In this document: positions 8,722 to 16,312 of the stretch, piece after piece | Layout of the letters: each line of letters starts with the position of its first letter | Position numbering within the stretch: the first letter of the stretch is position 1 | From: Xanthobacter sp. NM-25 | Lineage (GTDB): Bacteria; Pseudomonadota; Alphaproteobacteria; Rhizobiales; Xanthobacteraceae | Reading direction: 5' to 3' | NCBI RefSeq assembly: GCF_022138605.1 | Contig: NZ_JACBFS010000004.1 | Location: 372,001-436,000 of the forward strand | DNA: 64,000 bases | Translations under genes and position numbers: made by a program | Notes under the pieces: generated by a model | Told to the model about the DNA's origin: nothing | The model's database searches: none | Seen by the model: the letters and a program-made list of their open reading frames with translations, nothing else

Positions 8722-9366
8722 TCACTGCTCCTCGGCCTGGCGACGGCGGGCTTCCGCGACGATGCGCTTGAAGCTCGCATAGTCGAGGGTGGAGGCCTTC
8801 AGCGGCCCCACCAGATAGGTCGGCGTGCCCCTCAAGCCGAGCGAGTCCGCCTGGGCGAGATTAGCCTTCAGCACTGCGACAATCTCAGGGCCATGGGCCT
8901 GCAGATCGGCATCGAGCCGCGCCATGTCGACCCCCGCCCCCTTGATCGCCTCCAGCATCTGCTCTTGCGGGATGCGGCGCCCGGGAATGGCCATCAGCGC
9001 GTGATGCACCGCGTCATACTTGCCCTGATACTTGGCGGCGAGGGCCATCTGGGCGCCATAGACGGACGCCTCGGTCAAGATCGGCCAATCCTTGTAGACG
9101 ACCCGGATCTTGCCATCCTCCTTGACGATGCGCGCCAGATCGGGCGCCGATTTCTTGCAGTAGGGGCAGTTGTAGTCGAGGAAGGCGACGATGGTGACAT
9201 CGCCCTTGGGGTTACCCCCGGTGGGCACCCGCGGATCGTTGAGGATGCCCTCCACATCGATGGGCTGGGATTGCGGCTCGGGCTGGGACTGGGCCAGGGC
9301 TGGCCACGGTGCGGCGCCCATGGCCAGAGCGGCGAGGCCAAAGGCGAGCAAGTCTCTGCGTTTCAT
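8722..9366 (-). CDS. DsbA-family periplasmic thiol-disulfide protein
   Basis: This 214-residue protein has an N-terminal signal peptide with an RR pair (MKRRDLLAFGLAALAMG, cleavage expected after PALAQ). A thioredoxin-fold core carries the redox motif C67-P-Y-C70 in FLDYNCPYCKKSAPDL and the cis-Pro loop GTPTYLVG near the C-terminus. This form resembles ScsC/BdbD-type or Com1-like DsbA proteins more than E. coli DsbA. Encoded 24 bases after the DsbD gene, it is probably the reductase or isomerase partner kept reduced by DsbD. The operon then continues into the L,D-transpeptidase, a plausible client. Confidence 0.88.
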   Translation of the reverse strand: MKRRDLLAFGLAALAMGAAPWPALAQSQPEPQSQPIDVEGILNDPRVPTGGNPKGDVTIVAFLDYNCPYCKKSAPDLARIVKEDGKIRVVYKDWPILTEASVYGAQMALAAKYQGKYDAVHHALMAIPGRRIPQEQMLEAIKGAGVDMARLDADLQAHGPEIVAVLKANLAQADSLGLRGTPTYLVGPLKASTLDYASFKRIVAEARRRQAEEQ

Positions 9367-9390
9367 CGTCGTCTCCGATGGAAATGGGGA

Positions 9391-11235
9391 TCAGGCGCCG
9401 GCGCCGAGCCGGCGGGTGAGGTCCTCCGCCGTCAGCGGACCGGTGATGCGCGAGCCGGGGACTTCCCGTCCCGCCGCGTCGAGCAGCACCACGGTGGGCG
9501 GGCCCACAACGGCATAGCGCTCCATCAAGGCCTTGGCGGCGGCGTCATAGGTGGTGATGTCGGCGGCGATGATCGGCACCCCGGCCAGCTGTTGGCGCAC
9601 CGCCGGCTCGGCCATCACCGCCTCATTGGACTTGCACACCGTGCACCAGGCGGCGGTGAAGGTGACCAGGGCCGGGCGATCGCCGGCATTGGCCTTGAGC
9701 GCCTCTTTCAGCCCCTCGAGGCTGGTCACCCGCAGCTCGGTCGTGGGGGCTTCGGGAGCGGCGCCGCTCGACAGGAAGGCCAGTGGCCGCAGCGGGTCCT
9801 GCGCGCCGCCGCTGGCGCCCAGAACCAAAGCAACGCCATAGACCGCACTCACCAACCCCGCCGCCTTGCCCAGGCGCGGCCACCAGCCGCTGGCCGCCGT
9901 CAGGTGATCGAAGCCGCCGAGGAAAACCGCGAGGCCCAACGCCAGGGCGCCCCACAGCGCCAACGCCTGCGGCCCCGGCAACAGGCGCGTCACCAGCGAG
10001 GCGGCCACCACCAGGAACACCACGCCGAACACCTGCTTGACCCGCGCCAGCCACGGCCCCGACTTCGGCAGCACCCGCGCGCCGAACAGACCCACCGCGA
10101 TCAGCGGCAGGCCCATGCCGAGGCCCAGCATGAACAGGGCCGCCGCCCCGGTGAGAGCCGCGCCGCTGCCAGCCGCATAGAGCAGCGCCGCCGCCAGCGG
10201 CGGGGTCACGCACGGCCCCACCACCAGAGCGGAGCCGAAGCCGAGCACCGCCGCGCCCGCCAGCGAGCCACCCGGGCCGGCATGGCCGCCGGCAAGGCGC
10301 GCCGCCAGCGCCGGCGGCACCTGCAGCTCGAACAGGCCAAACATGGAGAGGGCCAGCGCCACGAACACCGCGGCAGCAAGGCCAAGGGCCCATGGCGTCT
10401 GCAGGGCGGCCTGGAGGTTCGCGCCCGACCAGCCCGCCACCAGCCCCAGCAGGCCATAGGCCAGCGCCATGGCGATCACGTAGGAGGCGGAGAGCGCGAC
10501 GCCCCGGCGTGCCGACAGCCCTTCACCGGAGCGGGCGAGCAGGCCCGAGAGGATGGGAATCATGGGAAACACGCAGGGCGTCAGCGACAGGAGCACGCCA
10601 AAGCCGAGGAAGGCGAGCAGCATGGGCCCCAGCCCGCCGCGCAACAGTGCCGCCGGATCGCTCCAGGTGGAGCCCTCGGAAGCCGGCGCGGCCACCGGCG
10701 CAACGGCCGGCCCGGCGGCGGATGCGGCGGAGCTGGCCGCGCCCCCCACCCCCGGCGCGGCAGCCCGGGTGCTCAGCGGATCCGCCGGCACATCGCTCAC
10801 CGCCAGGGTTTCCAGATCGATAGCGCGGGCGAGCGGGGGATAGCAGATGCCCTCGTCCGCGCAGCCCTGGAACGTCACCACCAGCCGGCCCTTGGCGGGC
10901 GCATCCCTGACGGTGCCATCCACATAGCCGTGGTAGACGTCCACGCGGCCGAAATTGGGATCGTCCTTCTCGGTGCCGGGCGGCAGGGTTAGCGGCGCCA
11001 CATGGCCATCGACGCGCGCGCCGAGGCTGTCGCGATAGAGATAGGTGCCGGGCGCGGCGGTCCAGATCACCGTCAGGTCGCCGCCGGCGCCGCGGGTCGC
11101 GGCCACGGAGAAGACCGACCCGGCGGCAGGCGGCTCGGCGCGCGTCTGCGCCATCGCGAGACTGGCCCACGCGCTGCCCGCGACCAGTGCGACAAGCCAC
11201 GCAAGAACCTGAGCTGAAGGGATGAGTCTGCGCAT
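9391..11235 (-). CDS. dsbD: Thiol:disulfide interchange protein DsbD
   Basis: This 614-residue inner-membrane electron conduit carries reducing power from cytoplasmic thioredoxin to the periplasm. Domain order is as expected. After the signal peptide comes an N-terminal DsbD-alpha domain (Cys in FQGCADEGICYPPLAR), then about eight transmembrane segments from residue 210 to 470 including the conserved TPCVFPMIPILSGL and VGPCVTPPLAAALLY Cys-Pro motifs. The protein ends in a thioredoxin domain with C531-T-V-C534. Start 11235 is chosen because AAGGAGGTG lies about 7 bases upstream; a GTG-type start further 5' would add residues ahead of the signal peptide. It is first gene of the dsbD-dsbA-ldt operon and divergent from the two-component system. 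Confidence 0.93.
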   Translation of the reverse strand: MRRLIPSAQVLAWLVALVAGSAWASLAMAQTRAEPPAAGSVFSVAATRGAGGDLTVIWTAAPGTYLYRDSLGARVDGHVAPLTLPPGTEKDDPNFGRVDVYHGYVDGTVRDAPAKGRLVVTFQGCADEGICYPPLARAIDLETLAVSDVPADPLSTRAAAPGVGGAASSAASAAGPAVAPVAAPASEGSTWSDPAALLRGGLGPMLLAFLGFGVLLSLTPCVFPMIPILSGLLARSGEGLSARRGVALSASYVIAMALAYGLLGLVAGWSGANLQAALQTPWALGLAAAVFVALALSMFGLFELQVPPALAARLAGGHAGPGGSLAGAAVLGFGSALVVGPCVTPPLAAALLYAAGSGAALTGAAALFMLGLGMGLPLIAVGLFGARVLPKSGPWLARVKQVFGVVFLVVAASLVTRLLPGPQALALWGALALGLAVFLGGFDHLTAASGWWPRLGKAAGLVSAVYGVALVLGASGGAQDPLRPLAFLSSGAAPEAPTTELRVTSLEGLKEALKANAGDRPALVTFTAAWCTVCKSNEAVMAEPAVRQQLAGVPIIAADITTYDAAAKALMERYAVVGPPTVVLLDAAGREVPGSRITGPLTAEDLTRRLGAGA

Positions 11236-11276
11236 ATTGCCGGCACCTCCTTGCGGAAGTCGCAGTGGGGGCCCCA

Positions 11277-11294
11277 CCTTAAGCCAGCCTTAAG
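11277..11294. promoter_or_regulatory. CCTTAAG direct repeat, likely response-regulator box
   Basis: Two identical CCTTAAG heptamers start at 11277 and 11288, giving an 11-base period with a 4-base spacer. This is the geometry used by OmpR/PhoB-type response regulators that bind head-to-tail on one DNA face. The site lies between the divergent dsbD (start 11235) and response-regulator (start 11365) genes and could control both. No footprint or homologous alignment is available here. Confidence 0.6.
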
Positions 11295-11364
11295 TTGCGG
11301 GTGGAGGATGGCCGCCTAGCGCGTTCGTGATCGGCAGCCGCCGTCGCGCGGGATAAGGAGAGGC

Positions 11365-12027
11365 ATGCGCATCCTTGTTGTGGAGGACGATCCGGTCCTC
11401 GCCGATGGCCTGAAATCCGGTCTCCGGCTCTCCGGGGCGACGGTGGACTGTGTGGACTGCTGCACCGACGCGCGCACCGCCCTCAAGGCCGGGCGCTTCG
11501 ACGCGGTGGTGCTCGACCTCATGCTGCCCGACGGCTCCGGCCTCGACGTGCTCGCCCATCTGCGCAGCCAGGGCGATGCGACGCCGGTGCTGCTGCTGAC
11601 CGCCCTCGACGATACCACCGACCGGGTGCGCGGCCTCGATTCCGGCGCCGACGATTATCTCGGCAAGCCGTTCGATCTGGACGAACTCGCCGCGCGGCTG
11701 CGCGCCATCACCCGCCGCGGCGCCGGGCGGGCCGAGGCGGTGCTAAAGGCCGGCGCCCTCACCCTGGATCCCGCCAGCTTCACCGCCACCGTGGGCGACG
11801 CCCCCGTGCCGCTCTCGCGCCGCGAATTCGCGGTGCTGGCGGCGCTGATGGAGCGGCCGGGCGTGATCCGCTCCAAGGCCGAGATCGAGGAACGGCTCTA
11901 CGGCTGGCAGGAAGAAGTGGAGAGCAACGCGGTGGAAGTGCACATCCACAATCTGCGCAACAAGGTGGGCCGCGAAGCCATCGAGACCGTGCGCGGCCTC
12001 GGCTATCGCATGCGGGTGGCGGAATGA
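11365..12027 (+). CDS. OmpR/PhoB-family response regulator
   Basis: This 220-residue transcription factor has an N-terminal receiver domain with phospho-acceptor Asp51 (VVLDLMLPDG), acidic pair EDD near residues 7-9 and conserved Lys101 (LGKPFDLDE). A winged-helix DNA-binding domain follows (LSRREFAVLAALM, VEVHIHNLRNKVG, IETVRGLGYRMR). It most resembles the QseB/PmrA/CusR group. Its stop overlaps the histidine kinase start by 4 bases (ATGA), so the pair is translationally coupled. A candidate binding site, the CCTTAAG repeat, lies about 70-90 bases upstream between it and dsbD, which suggests control of envelope thiol homeostasis and autoregulation. Confidence 0.93.
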   Translation: MRILVVEDDPVLADGLKSGLRLSGATVDCVDCCTDARTALKAGRFDAVVLDLMLPDGSGLDVLAHLRSQGDATPVLLLTALDDTTDRVRGLDSGADDYLGKPFDLDELAARLRAITRRGAGRAEAVLKAGALTLDPASFTATVGDAPVPLSRREFAVLAALMERPGVIRSKAEIEERLYGWQEEVESNAVEVHIHNLRNKVGREAIETVRGLGYRMRVAE

Positions 12028-13349
12028 CCTCCCTGCGCCGCCGCCTCTTCCTGCTCCTGCTCGGCGCCACCGGGGCGCTGTGGCTGTGCGCGGTCGCCTG
12101 GATCAGCCTCGGCAGCCGCGCCGAGCTGGAGCACGTACTGGACAACCGCCTGCGCGAGGCGGCCACCATGGTCCATTCCCTGGTCTCCAACGGCAATCTC
12201 GCCGATGCGCCGAGCCTCAATCTGGAGGCCAGCGGCGGCTATGCCCGCCAGCTCTCCTGCCAGATCTGGTCCATGGACGGGCGCCTGGTGGGGCGCTCCT
12301 CCGGCGCGCCATCGAGCGACCTTGCCGCCGATACCGAAGGCTTCGCCGATCGCACGGTGAATGGCGAGACCTGGCGCGTCTACACCATCGTCGATGCCAC
12401 CAAGGGGGTGCGCGTCACGGTGGGCGATCGCATCGGCCTGCGCGATCGCCTGGTGCGCGATCTGGTGGCGGGGCTCTTGGCACCGGCGGTGCTCATCCTG
12501 CCGCTGCTGGGCCTGCTGATCTGGGTGGGTGTCGGCCGCGGCCTGCGGCCGCTGGCGGCCGTGGCCGGCGACATCGCCGGGCGCGATGCCGAGGACATGC
12601 GGCCGGTGCCCACCGATGGCGCGCCGGCGGAGGTGCGCCCGCTGCTCACCGCCCTCAACGGCCTGTTCTCGAAGGTGGAGGCGGCCCGCACCCGCGAGCG
12701 GGAAGTGACCGCCTTTGCCGCCCACGAGCTGCGCACGCCCCTCGCCGGCCTGAAGACGCAGGCGCAGGTGGCGCTGGCCGCCGACGATGCCCCCACCCGC
12801 GAGGGCGCGCTGCGGCAGATCCTGGTTTCGGTGGACCGGGCCACCCGGCTGGTGCGCCAGCTGCTCGCCCTCTCCCGGCTGGAAGCGAGCCCCGCGCCGA
12901 GGCTCGACAGCGAAGTGGATGCGGGGCGGGTGCTGCGGGAGGTGATCGAGAGCAGCCACAGGCCGCCGCAGGTGAATGTGGACCTGCACCTGCTGCCCGA
13001 CGGCCTCAAGCTGAAGGGGGACCAGGAGACGCTGCATCTGGTGCTGCGCAATCTCCATGAGAACGCGGTGGAGCACATGGCCGCTGGGGGCCGCATCACC
13101 TGGGCGCCGGTCACCAACGCACAGGGCATGGCCACCGGGCTCATGGTGGAGGACGAAGGCCCCGGCGTCGCCGAGGCTGAGCTGCCGCTCATCACACGCC
13201 GCTTCTATCGCGGCCGGCACAAGAGCGCGTCGGGGACCGGTCTCGGCCTCACCATCGCCGAGATGGCGGCGGGCCGGCTCGGCGCTCGCCTCACCTTCGC
13301 CAATCGCGCCGACCGGCCCGGCCTGCGCGCCGCGCTGGTGTGGAGCTGA
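12024..13349 (+). CDS. Two-component sensor histidine kinase
   Basis: This 441-residue inner-membrane kinase pairs with the preceding regulator. It has a first transmembrane segment at about 7-29, a periplasmic sensor domain at about 30-148 and a second transmembrane segment at about 150-170. A HAMP-like linker comes next, then a dimerisation/phosphoacceptor helix with His234 (FAAHELRTPLAGL) and an ATPase domain with N-box (LRNLHENAVEH), G1 (VEDEGPGV) and G2 (SGTGLGLTIAEM). The architecture fits QseC/PmrB-type kinases. The signal is unknown; the context (dsbD operon, DUF2946, copper-type TonB receptor) makes copper or periplasmic redox stress the most likely input. Confidence 0.92.
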   Translation: MTSLRRRLFLLLLGATGALWLCAVAWISLGSRAELEHVLDNRLREAATMVHSLVSNGNLADAPSLNLEASGGYARQLSCQIWSMDGRLVGRSSGAPSSDLAADTEGFADRTVNGETWRVYTIVDATKGVRVTVGDRIGLRDRLVRDLVAGLLAPAVLILPLLGLLIWVGVGRGLRPLAAVAGDIAGRDAEDMRPVPTDGAPAEVRPLLTALNGLFSKVEAARTREREVTAFAAHELRTPLAGLKTQAQVALAADDAPTREGALRQILVSVDRATRLVRQLLALSRLEASPAPRLDSEVDAGRVLREVIESSHRPPQVNVDLHLLPDGLKLKGDQETLHLVLRNLHENAVEHMAAGGRITWAPVTNAQGMATGLMVEDEGPGVAEAELPLITRRFYRGRHKSASGTGLGLTIAEMAAGRLGARLTFANRADRPGLRAALVWS

Positions 13350-13433
13350 CATCCGGCGCCGCGCCGCGGCGGCATCGCGCGCTGGTTCCCTCTTCGTCAC
13401 CCGTGTGTTAACGACTCCTACCAGGGAGCGAAA

Positions 13434-13811
13434 ATGACGGGGATGTTGGGGCGAATTCGGCGGAAGGCGGGCGTTGCCGCATGGGCGACGGCCTATCTGC
13501 TCGTGCTCCAGCTGCTGCTCTCCAGCGTCATCATCGCCAGCCTCGCCGGTGAGGCCATCGCCCAGGGCGTTCCCCTGTGCACCGCCGCCCAGTCGGTGGA
13601 TCAGGACGGCAGCGCGCCGCAGAAGGCCACCATCCACTGCCCGCTGTGCCTCGCGCGGGTGGATCTCGCCCTGCTGCCCACCCCACCGCAGAGCCCAGTG
13701 CCCACCCGCTATGCGGTGGAGCTGCGCTATCGCGTCATCGTGCGCGATCTGGTGGACCAGGGGCAGCCCTACCGGCCCCAGCAGCCCCGCGCGCCGCCAA
13801 TCCGCGCCTGA
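13434..13811 (+). CDS. DUF2946-like small membrane/periplasmic protein
   Basis: This 125-residue protein has one N-terminal hydrophobic segment (residues 17-40) and a short exported tail with an HCPLC motif (His68, Cys69, Cys72). It resembles DUF2946 proteins, which often precede copper-related TonB receptors or metal-efflux genes. The next gene here is a copper-type TonB receptor, which supports the call. AGGGAG lies about 6 bases before the ATG. A role in copper binding or maturation is inference; no enzyme signature is visible. The C-terminal 25 residues are Pro/Arg-rich. Confidence 0.7.
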   Translation: MTGMLGRIRRKAGVAAWATAYLLVLQLLLSSVIIASLAGEAIAQGVPLCTAAQSVDQDGSAPQKATIHCPLCLARVDLALLPTPPQSPVPTRYAVELRYRVIVRDLVDQGQPYRPQQPRAPPIRA

Positions 13812-13964
13812 TCTGCGCCCGCGCCTTCGCGCCGGACTTGTTTCATCCTGATCATCTGAACCCTGCGCCGGTCCACCGACCGCTCGCGCGCAGCTGCATC
13901 ACGGCTTGAATGCCGGGCGCGGCGCCGCAGCGGCATGCCCGGCTGTCCTCCGGATCCCTCACTC

Positions 13965-16190
13965 ATGTCCCCTCACCCTGAAACCCGCATCCGGGCGCGG
14001 CTGCGCGCCGGCGCCTCCCTGCCCGCCCTCGGCCTCTCCCTGCTGGCGCTCGCCCCGGCCGTGCCCGCCCGCGCCCAGGAAGCCCAAGACGCCCAGCCGC
14101 TGCCCACCGTCGTGGTGTCCCGGCCCGCCGACACCGACAGCGGACCCGCCACCACTTTCACCCCCGCTGACACGGCGACGATCACCACCGGAGAAGCGGC
14201 CGCGGCCACCTTGTTCAGCAGCGACTCGGCCAGCCTCATCACCCGCATTCCCGGCGGTGCCGCCTGGGGCGCCGGTGGCGTCTCCAGCCTGCCGGCGGTG
14301 AACGGCATGGGGGCGGACCGGGTGCAGGTGGCCATCAACGGCATGATCTTCAGCCCCGCCTGCCCGAACGAGATGAACCCGCCCATGTCGTTCCTGAACC
14401 CCACCATGATCTCCAGCATGCGGGTCTATCAGGGCACCGCGCCGGTGAGCGTCGGCGGTGACTTCACGGGGGCCAAGGCAGACATCACGGTGGCCCCGCC
14501 CCGCTTCACGCAGGGCGAAGGGCTGACCACATCGGTGGAGGTCTCGGGCTTCTATCGCAGCAACGGCAATGCGGTGGGCACCGATGCCCGCGCCACCGTC
14601 TCCAATGCAGATACCAGCATCACCTATACCGGCGGCTGGGCCCGCTCCGGCGATTACACATCCGGCAACGGCACCACCATCAAATCCACCATGTACGAGA
14701 CCCAGAACCACGCTTTGAGCATCTCGAAGAAGGTTCAGGACCAGATCTTCACGTCGGAGATCGGTGGGCAGTTCATCCCGTCCGAAGGCTTCGTGAACCA
14801 GTATATGGACCTGGTGGAGAACAAGAGCCTCTATGCCAACGGCCGTTACGAGGGCCTGTTCGACTGGGGCAAGCTGGAAGCCAGCGTGTTCGCGAACCGT
14901 ATTCGCCACACCATGGGCTTCATCGAGCCGGACAAGAGCTCCGACATGCCCATGGACACCCGCTCCACCGACCTCGGCTATACGGTGAAGGGGACGTTCG
15001 GCGTCTCGGCGCACGACATCATCCGGGTCGGCAACGAGACCTATTACAACATGCTGGATGACTGGTGGCCGCCGGTGGACGGCTCCATGATGATGGGCCC
15101 CGACACCTTCTGGAACATCAACAACGGCCAGCGCCTGCGGGTGGGCACCTTCGCCGAGTGGGAGCGCCACATCGACGACAAATGGACCGCTGTGTTCGGC
15201 GTGCGCAACGACATCGTGTGGATGAACACGGGCGACGTGCAGGGCTACAATTCCATGATGTATGGGGCGGACGCCGCCGCCTTCAACGCCCAGGACCACG
15301 CCCGCACCGACTTCAACATCGATGCCACGGCGCTGCTGCGCTACCAGCCCGACACCACCAGCCTCTATGAGCTGGGCCTCGCCCGCAAGACGCGATCGCC
15401 AAATCTTTATGAGCGCTACAGCTGGTCCACCAGCGCCATGGCCATGAAGATGATCGGCTGGTTCGGCGACGGCAACGGCTATGTGGGCAATCTCGACCTC
15501 GACCCCGAGGCCGCCCACACGGTGAGCTTCACCGCAACGTGGAATGACCCGGCCAACAAGGTTTGGCAGCTGAAGGTTTCACCCTATTACAGCTATGTGG
15601 TGGACTATATCGACGTGGACCGCTGCACGCTGGCCGGCTGTCTTGCGAACCTGTCGAACAACGCCACCGCGCAGAACACCTTCGTCTATCTACAGTTCGC
15701 CAACCACGATGCGTGGCTCTATGGCGTCAATATCGACGGCCGGCTGGCCATCTGGGACAACGACACCTATGGGCAAGGCAGCTTCCGCGGCAGCCTGAAC
15801 TTTGTTCAGGGCCAACGCACCGACGGCATCAATCTCTACCACATGATGCCGCTCAACGGCACCATCGCCCTCGACCACACCCTCGGCGGCTGGAGCTCCA
15901 GCCTGGAACTGCAGATGGTGAGCTCCAAGACGCTGGTGAGCCAGGTGCACAACGAGCTGGAAACAGACGCCTATGCCCTCCTCAACTTCCGCACGGCTTA
16001 CCAGTGGGAGATGGTGAAGGTGGAATTCGGCATCGAGAACATTCTCGACACGCAGTACGACCTGCCGCTGGGCGGCGCCAACCTGGTGAATTACCGCCAG
16101 ACCACCATGATGGGCACCTCGCCCATCTGGGGCTATGCGGTGGCCGGCCCCGGCCGCTCCATCAACACCCGGGTGAGCGTGAAGTTCTGA
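13965..16190 (+). CDS. TonB-dependent outer-membrane receptor, copper (OprC/NosA) type
   Basis: This outer-membrane beta-barrel of about 741 residues has a signal peptide (cleavage near PARAQ) and a plug domain. The plug contains NGMGADRVQVAINGMIFSPACPNEMNPPMSFLNP, a Cys/Met-rich segment characteristic of the OprC/NosA copper-receptor subfamily, followed by RVYQGTAPVSVGGDFTGAKADI. The rest is a 22-strand barrel ending in a Phe (NTRVSVKF), as the Bam machinery requires. The MMxxM-like clusters near residues 360-370 and 415-425 could bind copper. Start 13965 gives the better signal peptide; an in-frame ATG at 13935 is possible. The ligand is inferred from the subfamily. Confidence 0.85.
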   Translation: MSPHPETRIRARLRAGASLPALGLSLLALAPAVPARAQEAQDAQPLPTVVVSRPADTDSGPATTFTPADTATITTGEAAAATLFSSDSASLITRIPGGAAWGAGGVSSLPAVNGMGADRVQVAINGMIFSPACPNEMNPPMSFLNPTMISSMRVYQGTAPVSVGGDFTGAKADITVAPPRFTQGEGLTTSVEVSGFYRSNGNAVGTDARATVSNADTSITYTGGWARSGDYTSGNGTTIKSTMYETQNHALSISKKVQDQIFTSEIGGQFIPSEGFVNQYMDLVENKSLYANGRYEGLFDWGKLEASVFANRIRHTMGFIEPDKSSDMPMDTRSTDLGYTVKGTFGVSAHDIIRVGNETYYNMLDDWWPPVDGSMMMGPDTFWNINNGQRLRVGTFAEWERHIDDKWTAVFGVRNDIVWMNTGDVQGYNSMMYGADAAAFNAQDHARTDFNIDATALLRYQPDTTSLYELGLARKTRSPNLYERYSWSTSAMAMKMIGWFGDGNGYVGNLDLDPEAAHTVSFTATWNDPANKVWQLKVSPYYSYVVDYIDVDRCTLAGCLANLSNNATAQNTFVYLQFANHDAWLYGVNIDGRLAIWDNDTYGQGSFRGSLNFVQGQRTDGINLYHMMPLNGTIALDHTLGGWSSSLELQMVSSKTLVSQVHNELETDAYALLNFRTAYQWEMVKVEFGIENILDTQYDLPLGGANLVNYRQTTMMGTSPIWGYAVAGPGRSINTRVSVKF

Positions 16191-16199
16191 GCCCCCAAC

Positions 16200-16222
16200 G
16201 CGCCCCGGTTCCGCCGGGGCGC
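16200..16222 (+). terminator. GC-rich hairpin after the TonB receptor
   Basis: A perfect 9-base stem (GCGCCCCGG / CCGGGGCGC) with a 5-base loop begins 10 bases after the receptor stop. There is no clear T-run, so termination may be weak or Rho-assisted. Confidence 0.5.
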
Positions 16223-16312
16223 GCCGTCGTCGTGCCCGGTCCCTTGCGCTATCGCCGCCGCCCGCTCCGGTTTAGTCTGAAGCTTCGCCATCTTGCCGGA
16301 AGCGGATCATCG

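Noticed and set aside
8149..10992. 947-codon open frame on the plus strand, antisense to the L,D-transpeptidase, DsbA-like and DsbD genes
   Set aside because: It is an artefact of high GC: the predicted protein is Arg/Gly/His-rich without domains, and the opposite strand has three clear genes.
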